Below are positions 43,139 through 54,384 of a stretch of 64,000 bases of DNA, piece by piece (the first letter of the stretch is position 1; each line of letters starts with the position of its first letter). A program made the translations under genes and the position numbers. The stretch is from Codonopsis lanceolata (Eukaryota; Streptophyta; Magnoliopsida; Asterales; Campanulaceae). Location of the stretch: NCBI GenBank assembly GCA_013146195.2, contig CM028377.1, forward strand, positions 102,887,547-102,951,546, written 5' to 3'. The notes under the pieces were generated by a model that saw only the letters and a list, made by a program, of their open reading frames with translations, was not told where the DNA came from and ran no database searches.

Positions 43139-45095
43139 TGTTGGTCTACAATAATGCTCAAATAGGCTAGAGGGGGGGTGAATAACCTATGATACCAATT
43201 TAAAACTTTTCTTATTTTACATTTGAAGTATATGTTTTAATGGTATAGGCAGTTAGCACAGTGAGCATGTCTACTTGTAATACAGAACAACAAACTTGCT
43301 CTTAGCCGAGTAATAAACTCTGCTGGTGAACTACCGATAAATCAAAAGCCTATTTGAAAGAGTTTAAGCTGCGGAAATAGTAATGATTAGATTTAGAGAA
43401 GTCTTAAGTGGCTGTACACGAATATATGATCAGAACAACAACATACTTAATCCTTCTTCCAAATGCAGATTTAGGAAATCATTAGAGAATAGCTTTTCAA
43501 AGAATAAATTTATTTATGAAAGCTCATAGAGAGGTAAAGACTGAAAGATAAATCATTTGGAAGAATATCTGAATTTATTCAAAGATAAATTACAGAATAT
43601 ATCAACCTAGACTCTATATGTAAAGTTTGTGTCCTTGTCATTCCAAGACTTAATGTTTACTTAATCATTCATAGACAAATTCTTAAGAAATGAAGGCAAT
43701 AGGAGACGAGAACGAGAAACCGATATGAGAAGACAATTTTCAAGGTCGTTCAGATAAAAATTATCTGAATGAATGAGTACAAAGCACTCGACCATCTATG
43801 ATGATTGATTATTGCACAACCAACAACATTTGTATAGGAATACAAATATGAAGATATGAATGCAATATTTACAGACAACTCTTCGTATTCCATGGGCACC
43901 ATCTGAAATCTATCTTCAAATTGATCCAAGAGCTTGACCTCTAACTTTAGGAATAAAATCCTGAAGCTTTTGTCAGAGGCTGAGTTTTTCGAAGAAGGAT
44001 GAAGAACTCAAATCAATAATTGAGTTCTTGACCAAGACGCCGAACTCTGTCTATAGAAGTTTCTGATCTCTTCTTCTTCTTCAATACTTTTCTTCTTAGC
44101 AATCCACAGAGAGTGTTTTGCTAAGGTCTGGGTATGCTCACTGCAATCTTCTGTGGAGATCTGAGATGCGTTGGTGAAAACGATCTCTTGTAGATCTCAC
44201 AGCTTCTTTGACGAGGAGGTTTCAAGTGTCTTCGAATCACTTTGATGATCCGATGTGCGTATCGTTTTTTGTTGAAGAAGAAAGAGGATTTCTTTTATAG
44301 ACCGGGGTCAATTTGATCGTTGAGAGATGATGATGGATTTTTTAATGTCGTTGTTGAAGTCTGTCGGATAAAGATGTTGTTCACGGGATCTTTGACTATT
44401 GGGTAAAAGTTTGTCCTGTAGATCCTAGAACTGGTTCCTCGTCAGACTATATTGATAAGTCTCTCAAAAGTGAGTCTGAATCATAATGCATTGTCAGGTG
44501 GTCTGTCCAATAAAGTTGATTCTTTTGACTTTTCTAAACCACGTGAGTGAGAGAGAAGATTTTGTAGCATCAGAGATGTCAGGCTTCCTAAAGATTTGAG
44601 TGACTGGAAGCGTGAACATTTTGTCTTATTTTGATCTACTACAGTCTTGTCTCTTTGTAGCACGTGCAGATCCAAATCTGCTGTTGAGATGTTCAATCCT
44701 GAGGAGTCAGTCTTCTGCAAGAGAGAACTGCTGGTTACTGGTGACGGTATGAACATTCAAACCATAGCAAGTCTGCTAGTGGCGAGTCTTCAAGGTATTC
44801 TGTTGTACTCATGACAAGTTTGCTGATGACGAGTTTTCTGAAGATCTTTGTCGTTACAGCAAATTTTCTGGTGCTGGTGCATATGAATTACTGGGCTGTT
44901 AATCATCATTAAGAAGGTAGGACTAGATTAGGACAACCTAACCTAAGACCTATTTGTTGTCAAACAAGCTGCCACACTAACCGGTACGCAGACCTTTTAG
45001 CCAATTGTTATGACACACGGTAATGGGAACAAGCAAATCAAAATATTCAGAATATGCAAGGTGATAAGTTATTTATAAAGAAGCATATTCCAACA
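43139..45095 (-). repeat. E1 5' LTR (full length)
   Basis: A 1,957-bp LTR, TGTTGG...CCAACA. In plus-strand coordinates it begins TGTTGGTCTACAATAATGC, followed by GGCTAGAGGGGGGGTGAATA, and ends CATATTCCAACA. TATA-like CTATAAAAG on the minus strand at 44,292-44,300. It contains GCCACACTAACCGGTACGCA and several GTCTGCTGGTG-type motifs. It is the only complete LTR of the family in the window. Confidence 0.9.
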
Positions 45096-45606
45096 GTTTG
45101 TGCAACCTGGCACGACGATCCATTGCAACCATAAATCCCACAATTTGTGAAGACAATGCATCGTCCCGTCAAAGACTCAAACCAAAATGACGCCAGCTGG
45201 ACTCAAACGCAAGCATAGGTAATATATATTCGAATGCACAACCAAAGGAAAAGTACAACACAGTGCACTAATCCAATCAAGTAGATGTTTACTTTTAAAT
45301 CACATAATTATTGATTTAAATGCTAACTAACACATAAACACATTAGAGTAATAATATCAAATCTCTAAAACCCAAGTGTTCTTTATACACTTGAAAATGC
45401 TCGAAGGCTTAACCTCTATCAAAACTACCCCAATTTCTGTAGGACCTTAATATGCAATTCACTATATTCATATAAATCCCATAATCAACTCCGTTGAGTC
45501 ATTTCTATACTTTCTAAATTCTAGGGCGTAGAAGCTATTTGCATCATGACCCTCCTATATTCATTAGCGAATATTCATGGCTATGTTCTCAAGGTTAGCA
45601 ACATAT
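45096..45606 (-). repeat. Gypsy LTR fragment (related to element D)
   Basis: On the minus strand this matches the D insertion around 52,100-52,190: GACAATGCATCGTCCC, GCAACCATAAATCCCACAAT and GCCAGCTGGACT blocks are shared. It is sandwiched between the E1 5' LTR and the truncated E2 LTR, so E1 may have inserted into this older LTR. Confidence 0.65.
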
Positions 45607-47013
45607 ATAAGGACTGAGAGATAAAGTATTCGTAAGAACATATGAATTTATTCAAAGACAAATTACATATTACATCAGTCGAAATAATCTATGTACAGTT
45701 TCTGACTTTGTCTTCCCAAGTCTCAATCCTTACTTAATTATCCATTCAAGGATCTTTAAGTAGCAAAGGACAATAGGAGACGAGAACGAGAAACTGTTAT
45801 GAGAAGGAAGGAATTTTCAAGGTCATTCAGATATAAAAATATATCTGAACGATTAAGTGCAAAGCACTCGACCTTCCATGATGAATGATTATTGCACAAT
45901 CAACATCATTTGTATTGGAGTACAAATTAGAAGATATGAATGCAATATCTACAGACAGCTCTTCATTTTCGTCAGACATTATCTAAACATCAATCTTCAG
46001 ATCTTGATCTCTGTCTATTGAAGTTTCTGATCAATCTCTTCTCTTCTCCAAGCTATTCTTCCTAGCAATCCACTGAAAGTGTTTTGCTAAGATCTGGATG
46101 AGTCACTGCAAACTGAGATCAGAGATATGTTGGTGAAAACGATCTCGTTGATGATCTTTTTCTTTGAAGTTCTTGAGTAAGTTGAGTTACTCGTAGCTCA
46201 CTGTGTGTTTCTTTTGGGTAAGAGAGAGGATTTATATAGACAAGAGCCAATGTGATCGTTGAGAGAAGTAGTTTTGAGATTTCTATCCGTTTAGAGATGT
46301 AGTGGTTGAAGTCTATCGGATAGAGATCTTTGTCCATAAGATCTTTGACTGTTTGGAGCAGAGATTTAGTCCTGTAGATCATGAAACTTGTTGTCTGTCA
46401 GACTGTGTTGATAAGTTTCTGAAGAGTAGGTCTGATGTCTGTTGCACTATCAGGTGGTCTGTTCAATAAAGTAATTGCCTTTTGACTTTAACAGACTACT
46501 TGAGTGAGAGAAAGTCTTGTAGCCTTAGGTATGTCAGGCTATCTGAGGCTTGAACTTATTTGTCTTTGATTTGAGCTGCTTCTAGACTTTTCTCTGTAGC
46601 ACGTGCAGAAAAAAGTCTGCCGGTGGAATGCTTCGAGCCAGTGGAAACAAGTCTTCCGATTCAGGAGAACTGATGTCTGCTGGTGCGAACAGTTTAACTT
46701 GTAGCATGTCTGCCGGTGGTGAGTCTTAAGGATGTTCGGATCTGTATCACTGAAGGCTTTTGACATAGCTGCAAGTCTTTCGGTGCTAAGTGCATCTGAA
46801 GTGCTGGTCTGTTTTAATCATCATGTAGGAAGGTAGGACTTGATCAGGTCGCACCTAATCTAAGACCTATGTGATATCACACGAGTTGCCACGCTAACCG
46901 GTACGCAGACCTTTTAGCCACTTGTGATGACTCACTTGTAATGGGGGCAAGCAAATCAACATATATAGAATATGCCAAGTGATAAGTAAATTATCATGAA
47001 GCATATTCCAACA
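45607..47013 (-). repeat. E2 3' LTR (truncated)
   Basis: Matches 43,535-45,095 and 33,271-34,753 but is the most diverged of the three. It ends CATATTCCAACA at 47,013. TATA-like CTATATAAATCC on the minus strand at about 46,229-46,240. The U5-side start is missing. Confidence 0.85.
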
Positions 47014-47024
47014 ATCTCCTATTT
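47014..47024 (-). promoter_or_regulatory. E2 polypurine tract
   Basis: Minus strand AAATAGGAGAT directly before the 3' LTR. One repeat of the E1 tract (GGA) is absent. More PPT-like tracts (AAGGAGGAGAGTTATATGAC and neighbours) lie at about 47,635-47,710. Confidence 0.75.
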
Positions 47025-47862
47025 GCTTGGAACCATTACAAAATGACATATACAAAGCACTAAAGTTTTTATCAAGACATAGTAATAACATGCCCACAAT
47101 TAATGATCATTTTATCTCAAGACATGTCCTATGTTGATAATTACATGAGCGATGGCTTTGGTATAGTCTACTATTGCTATTACAGACTCGATAAATCAAA
47201 GTACTAAACATGTAATGCAATAGTAAAAACAATTTAGATCACTTGGAATTTTTGAAAGAGGTTTGGACAGGATCTAAAAGGTTTTGGTTGTCTTACTTGC
47301 ACATAAATTTATAAACTGAAGGCTTGTTTTGGCAAGTAAGAGTAGCAAATCCTTAAGTAAATGTATGTTTTTGAAGGGGTTTCAATAAGAATTGCTTGTA
47401 ATACCAATATTTCTTAAAAAAACTATTTTTTTGAAAACATTTTATGGTTCTGTTGAATGTAAAGGATCTCTGTTGAAAGTAAGACTCAACAGAGGGTTTT
47501 TCAATAAGTTTTTCAACAGAGGTGCCACAAAGGCTGAGCATGATTCACTAAGAATCAGCTTAGGATGAAATGTCACATTTGTGTGTGTTTTCCATTTGCT
47601 CTTGGTTAAGCAAAATTTAGTTAAGTCATTACTCTTCTTATTATGAAATGTCATCACTCCTCCTGACTCTCCTTCTTAAGTTATATGTCATATAACTCTC
47701 CTCCTTAATGGTTGCAAGCAATAAGAATTAATCTTGAAGGACAGTTGCAAGCAAAAAAATAAGAGAATATACCAGAAGAGATGCAGTATAATAGAGAAGA
47801 TAACAAAAGAGGTAGACACTAAATAACGGAAGAAAGTACTAACAAGTTCTAAATAGTACATA

Positions 47863-48705
47863 CTAATTTGAATCTCCAAAACTACCAGTGCTAGAATCTA
47901 GAGAATAGTTTCTATCCTGATCAGAATAACTTCTATTGCCGAACAATTCTCGAGTGATCAGCAACTCTCCAGTGATTGGTAGGCGTTCGTCCTCGTGAAT
48001 CGGGGAACGAATGGTGTGGTAGGAGCATAGGAAGTAGCTGATAATCCTAGCATATTTCAGAATACCAGACCCATTCACTCGTCTTCGCTGAACAGATCGA
48101 CAGATGAGAGAGAAGACTACTTTAGACCGGTTGATGATATGAGAATCAAGAACAATGGTGAAGTTTTGAAGTCTTCTGGTGTCGGTTCCTGAGCCTGGTT
48201 CATGAAACAGAAGGCATTGGCTCAGAATTTCACCAACACAGTACATATCCAAGGGATAGTTGAAAATATCCCATGTACTGTAGTCATCTCGAGAGTGATA
48301 GCCAGTACGGTGTAGCCATGATTCGTTGAGAACAGAATCATTGATGGAGTCAGGACCAGTAGAGGGAAGGTTGAAGACTCTTGATAGGCTGTCGGCATTG
48401 AGGACGAGATCAGAACCTCGAATGCGACCGTGGAGGCTTTTACCATCTCTTGTCGTCTGCATCCTTGAGTAGAATTCGTTGACCAGTCGAAGGCTGTAGA
48501 ATTCTTCGTGAAAAGAAAGGATGGAGACTAGTCCAGAACTGTGGAAAAGATCTATAATCTTTGCTCCAACAGTATTGTCAAGGAGAAATTGTTCTCCTTG
48601 AATCGTGTGACCAAGAATGTAGGATTGACGACCTACTTTGGTGACGAATGAGGATTCAGGGGGATCAATTGGGCTAGAGACGCTGTTGGAAGAAGAAGCG
48701 GCCAT
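47863..48705 (-). CDS. Retroelement accessory protein, 280 aa (E2)
   Basis: An intact ORF from ATG 48,703-48,705 (MAASSSNSVSSP) to a stop at 47,863-47,865. An upstream in-frame ATG extends the frame to 48,840, but the first homologous residue shared with E1 is this methionine. Blocks: GRQSYILGHTIQGEQFLLDN, LFHSSGLVSILSF, NEFYSRM, SLHGRIRGSDLVLNADSLSR, VFNLPSTGP, LQNFTIVLDSH, VNGSGILKYARIISYFLC, HEDERLPITGELLITRELFG. No signal peptide or membrane helix is evident. The pattern resembles the plant retroelement domain PF20167, whose function is unknown to me. It is in sense orientation, between the non-coding interior and the 3' LTR. It is the only uninterrupted copy and one of the few open genes in the window. 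Confidence 0.7.
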   Translation of the reverse strand: MAASSSNSVSSPIDPPESSFVTKVGRQSYILGHTIQGEQFLLDNTVGAKIIDLFHSSGLVSILSFHEEFYSLRLVNEFYSRMQTTRDGKSLHGRIRGSDLVLNADSLSRVFNLPSTGPDSINDSVLNESWLHRTGYHSRDDYSTWDIFNYPLDMYCVGEILSQCLLFHEPGSGTDTRRLQNFTIVLDSHIINRSKVVFSLICRSVQRRRVNGSGILKYARIISYFLCSYHTIRSPIHEDERLPITGELLITRELFGNRSYSDQDRNYSLDSSTGSFGDSN

Positions 48706-49535
48706 GAAGAATTTCTCAGGGAAAAAGAAATATGCACTGATAATAATCGTATTGATTGATTTGGGTAATGATGGAGAGTTATAAAAAATTGTAGTGTATA
48801 TATATTCGGTACTTTCTGAGAACGAGCAGGAAGAACACACTTTTCAAGAACCGTCGTTTGAGTTTCCATAATAGAGCTGTAACAGACTGAAATGAGAATC
48901 GGCGAAGTAATCATTTCGAAGCTCAATTGTGAGTGGACGTGTAATACCCCGATTTCCGATTAGCTTGAATTGTGCACAATGCTCGCATTTCTTCCTTTGT
49001 TGAATGCTTGTTTGGGTTCACGAGAGAGTCTAGATGTGTATGAGAGATCACATTAAGACCAAAATACTATTAAGAGATGTTTGACCCCGAACATTCGTGT
49101 ATTTGACTTTCTCGTTTTGCTTGCCGTTTAACCGTGATGTCACTTACTAAACTTGAGGAAAGAACCTTGATTTGTGTAGGTAGGCTATCTAGAAGGCAAT
49201 ACCTTAATTTCATATGTTCCATAGACTTTAACTAGTTAAAGTTACAAGTCGTATACGACTCGTTACTTGAGTTTTCGGTTGAGAGTTTTCTCGCGTAGTG
49301 TGAGAACCCAAACCCCTTTACATGTATAAAATCATTATAGCATTTTTATTGTATGTCTTAACATGCTAGAGACTTTGTTTCATTCATTTCATGCTTGCAT
49401 TAAGTTGGTTATGATCATAGTAGAGTGATTGTCTTCCATGCGTTGCATGCTTTGTTGTTAATGCGTTGAGTGTTCGTCTTAGCATGTTAGCACTTAACTA
49501 GGTCTCATTGGAGTCTTAGTACCTTTCATATGAGA

Positions 49536-49588
49536 TTTATAATGTTCATCTTTTTTTTTATTTTATTTTATTTTATAATGTTCATCTT
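49536..49588. repeat. 17-bp direct repeat around a T-rich tract
   Basis: TTTATAATGTTCATCTT occurs at 49,536-49,552 and 49,572-49,588, separated by a 19-bp T-rich tract with TTTTA units. Confidence 0.8.
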
Positions 49589-52499
49589 GATCATAGTATG
49601 CTTGGTTGAAAGTTTGGAAGCTTAGTTGCATCGTTTGAGTCTTAGGGTTTCTCGTGTTTGCCTTCGTTGCTTGTATTGTTTGTGCTTTCAACTTTAGAGA
49701 AGTTCATTTAAGTTCTAGACCAAGTGTACTAGTATTTCTCATGATTGCACAATCAATGTTCATAGATTTGTTGCATTTGGAAATAAGATGACCAACATAT
49801 TACTTCACAGATTCAGTCCTGTTTTTAGGCGAACTTCGGGAAACTTCTGGTACCAATCTACTAAAGAGAATTTTATAAAAATTTATTATGTTTTATCTTA
49901 ATATTTTAGGATACTCCCTGTAAAATTTGGTAATTTTCCAAGGTGTCTAAGTACCTCATTTAGGTCTTGACTTACTGCTATGCCAGAATTCTATTTTCAG
50001 GAAATCAGCTTCGGTACTTGATTTTGTTGTAACTTTATTTTGATGAATATAAGTCCAAATTGAGTAATTTAAAATTCTAAAATATATTTTAATGAGTCTA
50101 CTTTAATAAAAATCGAAAATCACCTCATTTGGAATTGTGAACGATTTATGGTCGATTTTACAAGATCGACTGTCCAGTAACAACAATATGGAAATTGGTC
50201 CCTGAATTCACACTTACGGGATTTTTGACAAGTTTTGGCTTATGACCACCAAGCCCTTGCCCCTTGGCCATCTTTAGTGACTCAAGCACTCATAGTTGAC
50301 CCTAGTCTAAGCCTCCTAAACCCTTGGATGTTGTGCTATCAATGGCTAGCAAGCCATATAACCCCTTTCACTTAGATTATGGTTTAGTTGAGATATATAA
50401 GCCTATTTTCAGCCATTGGTGACCACCAAGCTCCATGGTTGCTGAACTTAAACTCCATTTTCGTCCTTGGGAAGAAGCCCAACTTGAGTGACCATCTTCC
50501 GGAGTTCCGGTGATCCGATCGGCGATCCGAGACTGCCGAATCGAAGGCCTTGCCCTCCTCTTCAACAATCCTTGGTTTGTTCTTCCTTCTAACCATTATT
50601 CATAGGCTAAAGGTGAGTTCTCAATTCCCAGAAATTTCATGTTAAATATTATGACATGCCCCCTTCATTAATGTTGTTCTAATCATGCTTAGGATGATTT
50701 CTAGTGAAGTAGAATCCTCCAATTCAACTTATGAAACGTGTGTAGGATTTTATGATTTCTATATGAAGTTATGATTTTGACTTTGTGCAAAGCATGAATG
50801 TTGTTCCATATGTGCCTAGGATCAACTCTTGTGAAAGAATATGTTTCAATTGTAGGTTTAGCAAAATCGACAATTCTAGGGTTTGAAACTCGGGATTTGG
50901 TTTATGGCTAGTCTAAGGTCATGAACGGCTTAGTTGTTAAGTTCTAAATGAACAGAGAACATAGAATTGAGCAATGGGATGCATTTAGTATCTATGCTCC
51001 ACTTGGTTGAATTTTAGAAATGACTCACCGGAGTTGAGATTAGGGAGTTATTGAATAATACCGACTCCACATTCGATCCCTACAATGTTTGTAGTTCGTT
51101 AGACTAATGTATTAGTTTACGTGACTTTGGGATGAATTGAAATGCATAATTGAGAGGATTTGGATTGGGACTATTTTTAGTACTCTATACATGGAGTCTA
51201 CTTATATAAGTCGCTAGGATGACCATGTTGTTATCTAAGACTCACCGGTATGGTTTGACCTTACGGGTTATTACCGCTCTAGTGTTGCTTAAGTCTTTGA
51301 CTACTATCGACTTTTGCGTTATTGAATGAGTTACTACTCTAGGAAGGGTTTAGTAAATGGCTTCATGATCCTAGACTAACGGAGTAGTCTTGGATAGTAC
51401 ATAATGGACTGATTGTTAAATTGTGACTATGCTGAATTTCATAAGTGAATATGGAATACTTTGTATATTTTATATTATGACTAAATGCATAATTTCCTAC
51501 ATTGTCAAGAATTGATTCTTCTACGTGTTTCTATGATATGACTTATGAGCATATTGAATGTATTTGCCTTCGTGCCTGATCTGTTCTACAGATAATGAAT
51601 TGTGGTGAACTTGGATTCTACTATTAAGTGGAATTATGAATCAAAATTGAACTAAGCTTGATTTCACAATAATCAACTTAGGCTTCCCTTATATAATTGA
51701 CTTGAGACTTTGAACTAAGATTCCTAAATGGAACGAGAACCTTGCTATGCCTCAAACGAGAACATAGAAAAGAGCCTTGGAACACATATAGTGTTCAAAC
51801 TCTATTTGGTTGGAATTGTAGTAAAGACTCAACGGAGTCGAGTTAAGGAACAATTGAACCTTACGAGGATCGTGGTGAGATCCTATGATAATTATATTCC
51901 ATTTGACTAGATTACTAGCTTTTGGGACTTGAATTGAATAGAGTGAACAACTTGACACTTATGATTTAGAGACTCAAATGAGCTCCTATTGTGATTTTGT
52001 GATTATTGTAACAATGTGCATAATCGTATGAGTTTAGTAGATCATTATATCTACTTGAGAATTAGCAAGTAAACATCTACTTGTGCATTGCATATAAGTC
52101 CAGCTGGCATTACTTGAGTTTTCATGTTGAAGGTGGGACGATGCATTGTCTTCACGAATTATGGGATTCGTGGTTGCAATGTATCGCCGTACCGGATTCG
52201 GTTTTCACACACCCCTCCACTGCTAGCTATAGTGGGGAAGTAGCCCCCCTTGTCGTAACCAATTGAGCACATTGGCTAGTGCTATTTTCCCGAGTAGAGA
52301 GCTCGGTACTTTGATACCTGAACACGGGTATCACTGGCACGATATGATTAACGGTTGCTTGTGATTGCGTGAGCAATACGGACGAAAGTGATTTGGTATC
52401 TTCTCTATCCTTTATGTGGCTTACTATGGGCACTTATGTGATAACAAAGTGTTAGTGAACATGAGACCTTATTGACCATGTTTGTGTTGGTTGATGTTA

Positions 52500-52590
52500 T
52501 ATGGAAGACTTGAAATGTGTATATACATATGTACACTTATACATGACTAATATATGGGAGAATTGATATGTATATATAGAGATATACATA

Positions 52591-52629
<39 letters not shown>

Positions 52630-52800
52630 GACTTGATGTGTATATATATATATATAGATATGCACACTTATGCATGATGATTATATGGGAGATTTGATAT
52701 GTATATATAGAGATATACATACTGATATAGGTGTATATATATAAATATGCACCCTTACACGTGGTAATAATGTGAATAACTTGATTTGTATATATAATGT
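52500..52800. repeat. AT-rich tandem repeat with (TA)n inside D
   Basis: Diverged units of about 90-120 bp share GAxxTTGATATGTATATATA, GAGATATACATACT and a TATGCACACTTATGCATGA-like block. One (TA)n run is at 52,593-52,625. The minus-strand Tyr/Ile-rich ORF here is a product of the repeat. Confidence 0.75.
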
Positions 52801-54366
52801 TATGTATACTTGCATATGATGTTTTGTGGGAACTACCTTGTAATTCATTTGATTTGTGTTTGAACAGGGAATTACACCCTGGTTCATTTGGACGGTTTAG
52901 TAAGTAAGAAGAAATGAATATCTTGTGGAGTATCGAAACGATACGACGCCTCTTCATGGGTTTTTTCTGTCATTTATAAAATGACACCACGGTTATGTTT
53001 ATGTTACATAATTATATGTTGCATATATATTGCAGTAGCGTACTGGGTCATTATGACTCATACCGTACTTGTTTCTAGTTGCGATGAATCGATAGCCTTG
53101 AGGTCGAGTAGATCGTGATTGTAGCAGTGCGCAGCTGGTCGATAGATCGAGATTAGATCGTGTGGTTCGTGTTTGTAGCAGCCGACTTTCCCGAGTAGCA
53201 GCTTGTGGAGTCCTGTTCCTTTATAGCATTATCATTGATGTCCTGTACTTTGTTATTCTTGTGAGATCGACTTTTTGTAAAGTTATTTAGACTTTACGGT
53301 CGGGTAGAATACTTGAGTTTTTGTATTGGTTATTTCTTGGGCCGACGTATTGTGTCGTGCCTAGTCCGTGGTTTTCGTATTTATTTCAATTGTCTCACGG
53401 GCACGCAGTAGCTTTGGGGATTATCCTTATTCTAATTTTTATAGTTGTTGGTTGACCCCAGTATGCTTTAGCCGTTAGGTATTTGTTATATCAGGTTGGT
53501 TCCTTGTTGAAACGCCGGCCTGGAGTGCCGATGGTTTAATTAGCGTCTGCAATGTTGCGGCACACGAGTTTTGTTTTTCCTCCTTCTTTTCAATGTTGCG
53601 GCTTTATGTTCATGTTTAGAGCGTGTTTGCTCGACTGTTCGACTTGCACTAATGTTTAACAAGTGCTTGTCCTTTTCTTACGTTGTTCCAGCGGCACGAC
53701 CTTGGGATTTCGTGTTGGAATCCGGGTCGGGTCGTTACAAGAGATGCCATATAGTTGTTGACTTGCTAAAGTCACAAGTCGTAACTTGATAATGGTCGAA
53801 ATGCGACGCGATTGAGAGTTTACTTGCGTTTCATGTTCTTGACCTCATTTTAGTCCCAAATCTTATATGATGACTGAATAACATGTTTATATGTGTTAGA
53901 CTTCTAGTTGGAGGTATTCCTTAAGTCTTATGAGGTTTTGACGCTTCGAGGATAGCAATTCTTCTTATCGCGTAGTTCGAGATTGAGCCGGGTGATCGTC
54001 TCGTCTTTCGGGAGTCCTTTTCTCCTATCTGTTGTTCATCATCTGAGAGGCATTTGGCCTATTCTATATCCTTTTGAAGTGTTTATAACCATGGGTTGTT
54101 GCCCGTCGGTTTGTGGTTTCATTCGACGTTTCGTTAGCGAGATGTTGCGCCTTGCGTCGATTTCGCTCCGGGTTGTTTCGGGAGTTGTTGTGAGGGTTCT
54201 GGACCTACTTTGAGGGTGGTTTGAGACTTGTTTCCTTTAGCTAATAGTATGATGACTTTAAGGGTTCAATTATAGGCCATTTCGAAGCTTTAAGGCTTAA
54301 GGATGCAAGGGGGAAAGACCTAGACCAAGAAAGAAACAAGGAAATTGAAAATTTGGAGAAAGCTGA

Positions 54367-54384
54367 GTGATGCGCTCGCATCAC
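54367..54384. repeat. Palindrome in LTR B at the position of the LTR A hairpin
   Basis: GTGATGCG-CT-CGCATCAC, 8-bp perfect arms with a 2-nt centre, followed by an imperfect CCATGCGACCGAATGG. Confidence 0.8.

Larger units (their letters stand above)
33271..45095 (-). mobile_element. E1: Sirevirus-like non-autonomous LTR retrotransposon
   Basis: An 11.8-kb minus-strand element: 5' LTR (43,139-45,095), PBS (43,125-43,136), long non-coding interior, one sense ORF (35,773-36,618), polypurine tracts, PPT (34,754) and a 3' LTR whose U5-side portion is missing (33,271-34,753). No gag, protease, integrase or RT could be found in the 8.4-kb interior, so it would depend on a partner element. A Pack-MULE (41,561-42,695) is inserted. 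The interior is collinear with E2. I call it Sirevirus-like from the PBS, the AGAGGGGGGGTGAATA block at the LTR end and the repeated PPT motifs. This is inference, not a search result. Confidence 0.75.
49078..53739 (+). mobile_element. D: 4.66-kb solo-LTR-like gypsy insertion
   Basis: Begins TGTTTGACCCCGAACATTCG and ends GGGTCGGGTCGTTACA, with TG/CA termini and perfect 5-bp duplications AGAGA at 49,073-49,077 and 53,740-53,744. Removing it restores LTR B exactly as in LTR C. It has no coding capacity, no internal PBS/PPT pair and no second internal LTR copy that I can see, so a solo LTR is the simplest reading. A short non-autonomous element is the alternative. The start and the end GTCGTTACA are typical of long plant gypsy LTRs. 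Orientation is inferred from resemblance to LTR B. Confidence 0.8.

Noticed and set aside
47863..48840. 325-aa version of the E2 ORF
   Set aside because: The first 45 residues are not matched in E1 and the region is leader-like; the methionine at 48,705 is shared by both copies.
52592..52957. 121-codon ORF rich in Tyr and Ile
   Set aside because: Created by TA-rich tandem repeats in element D.
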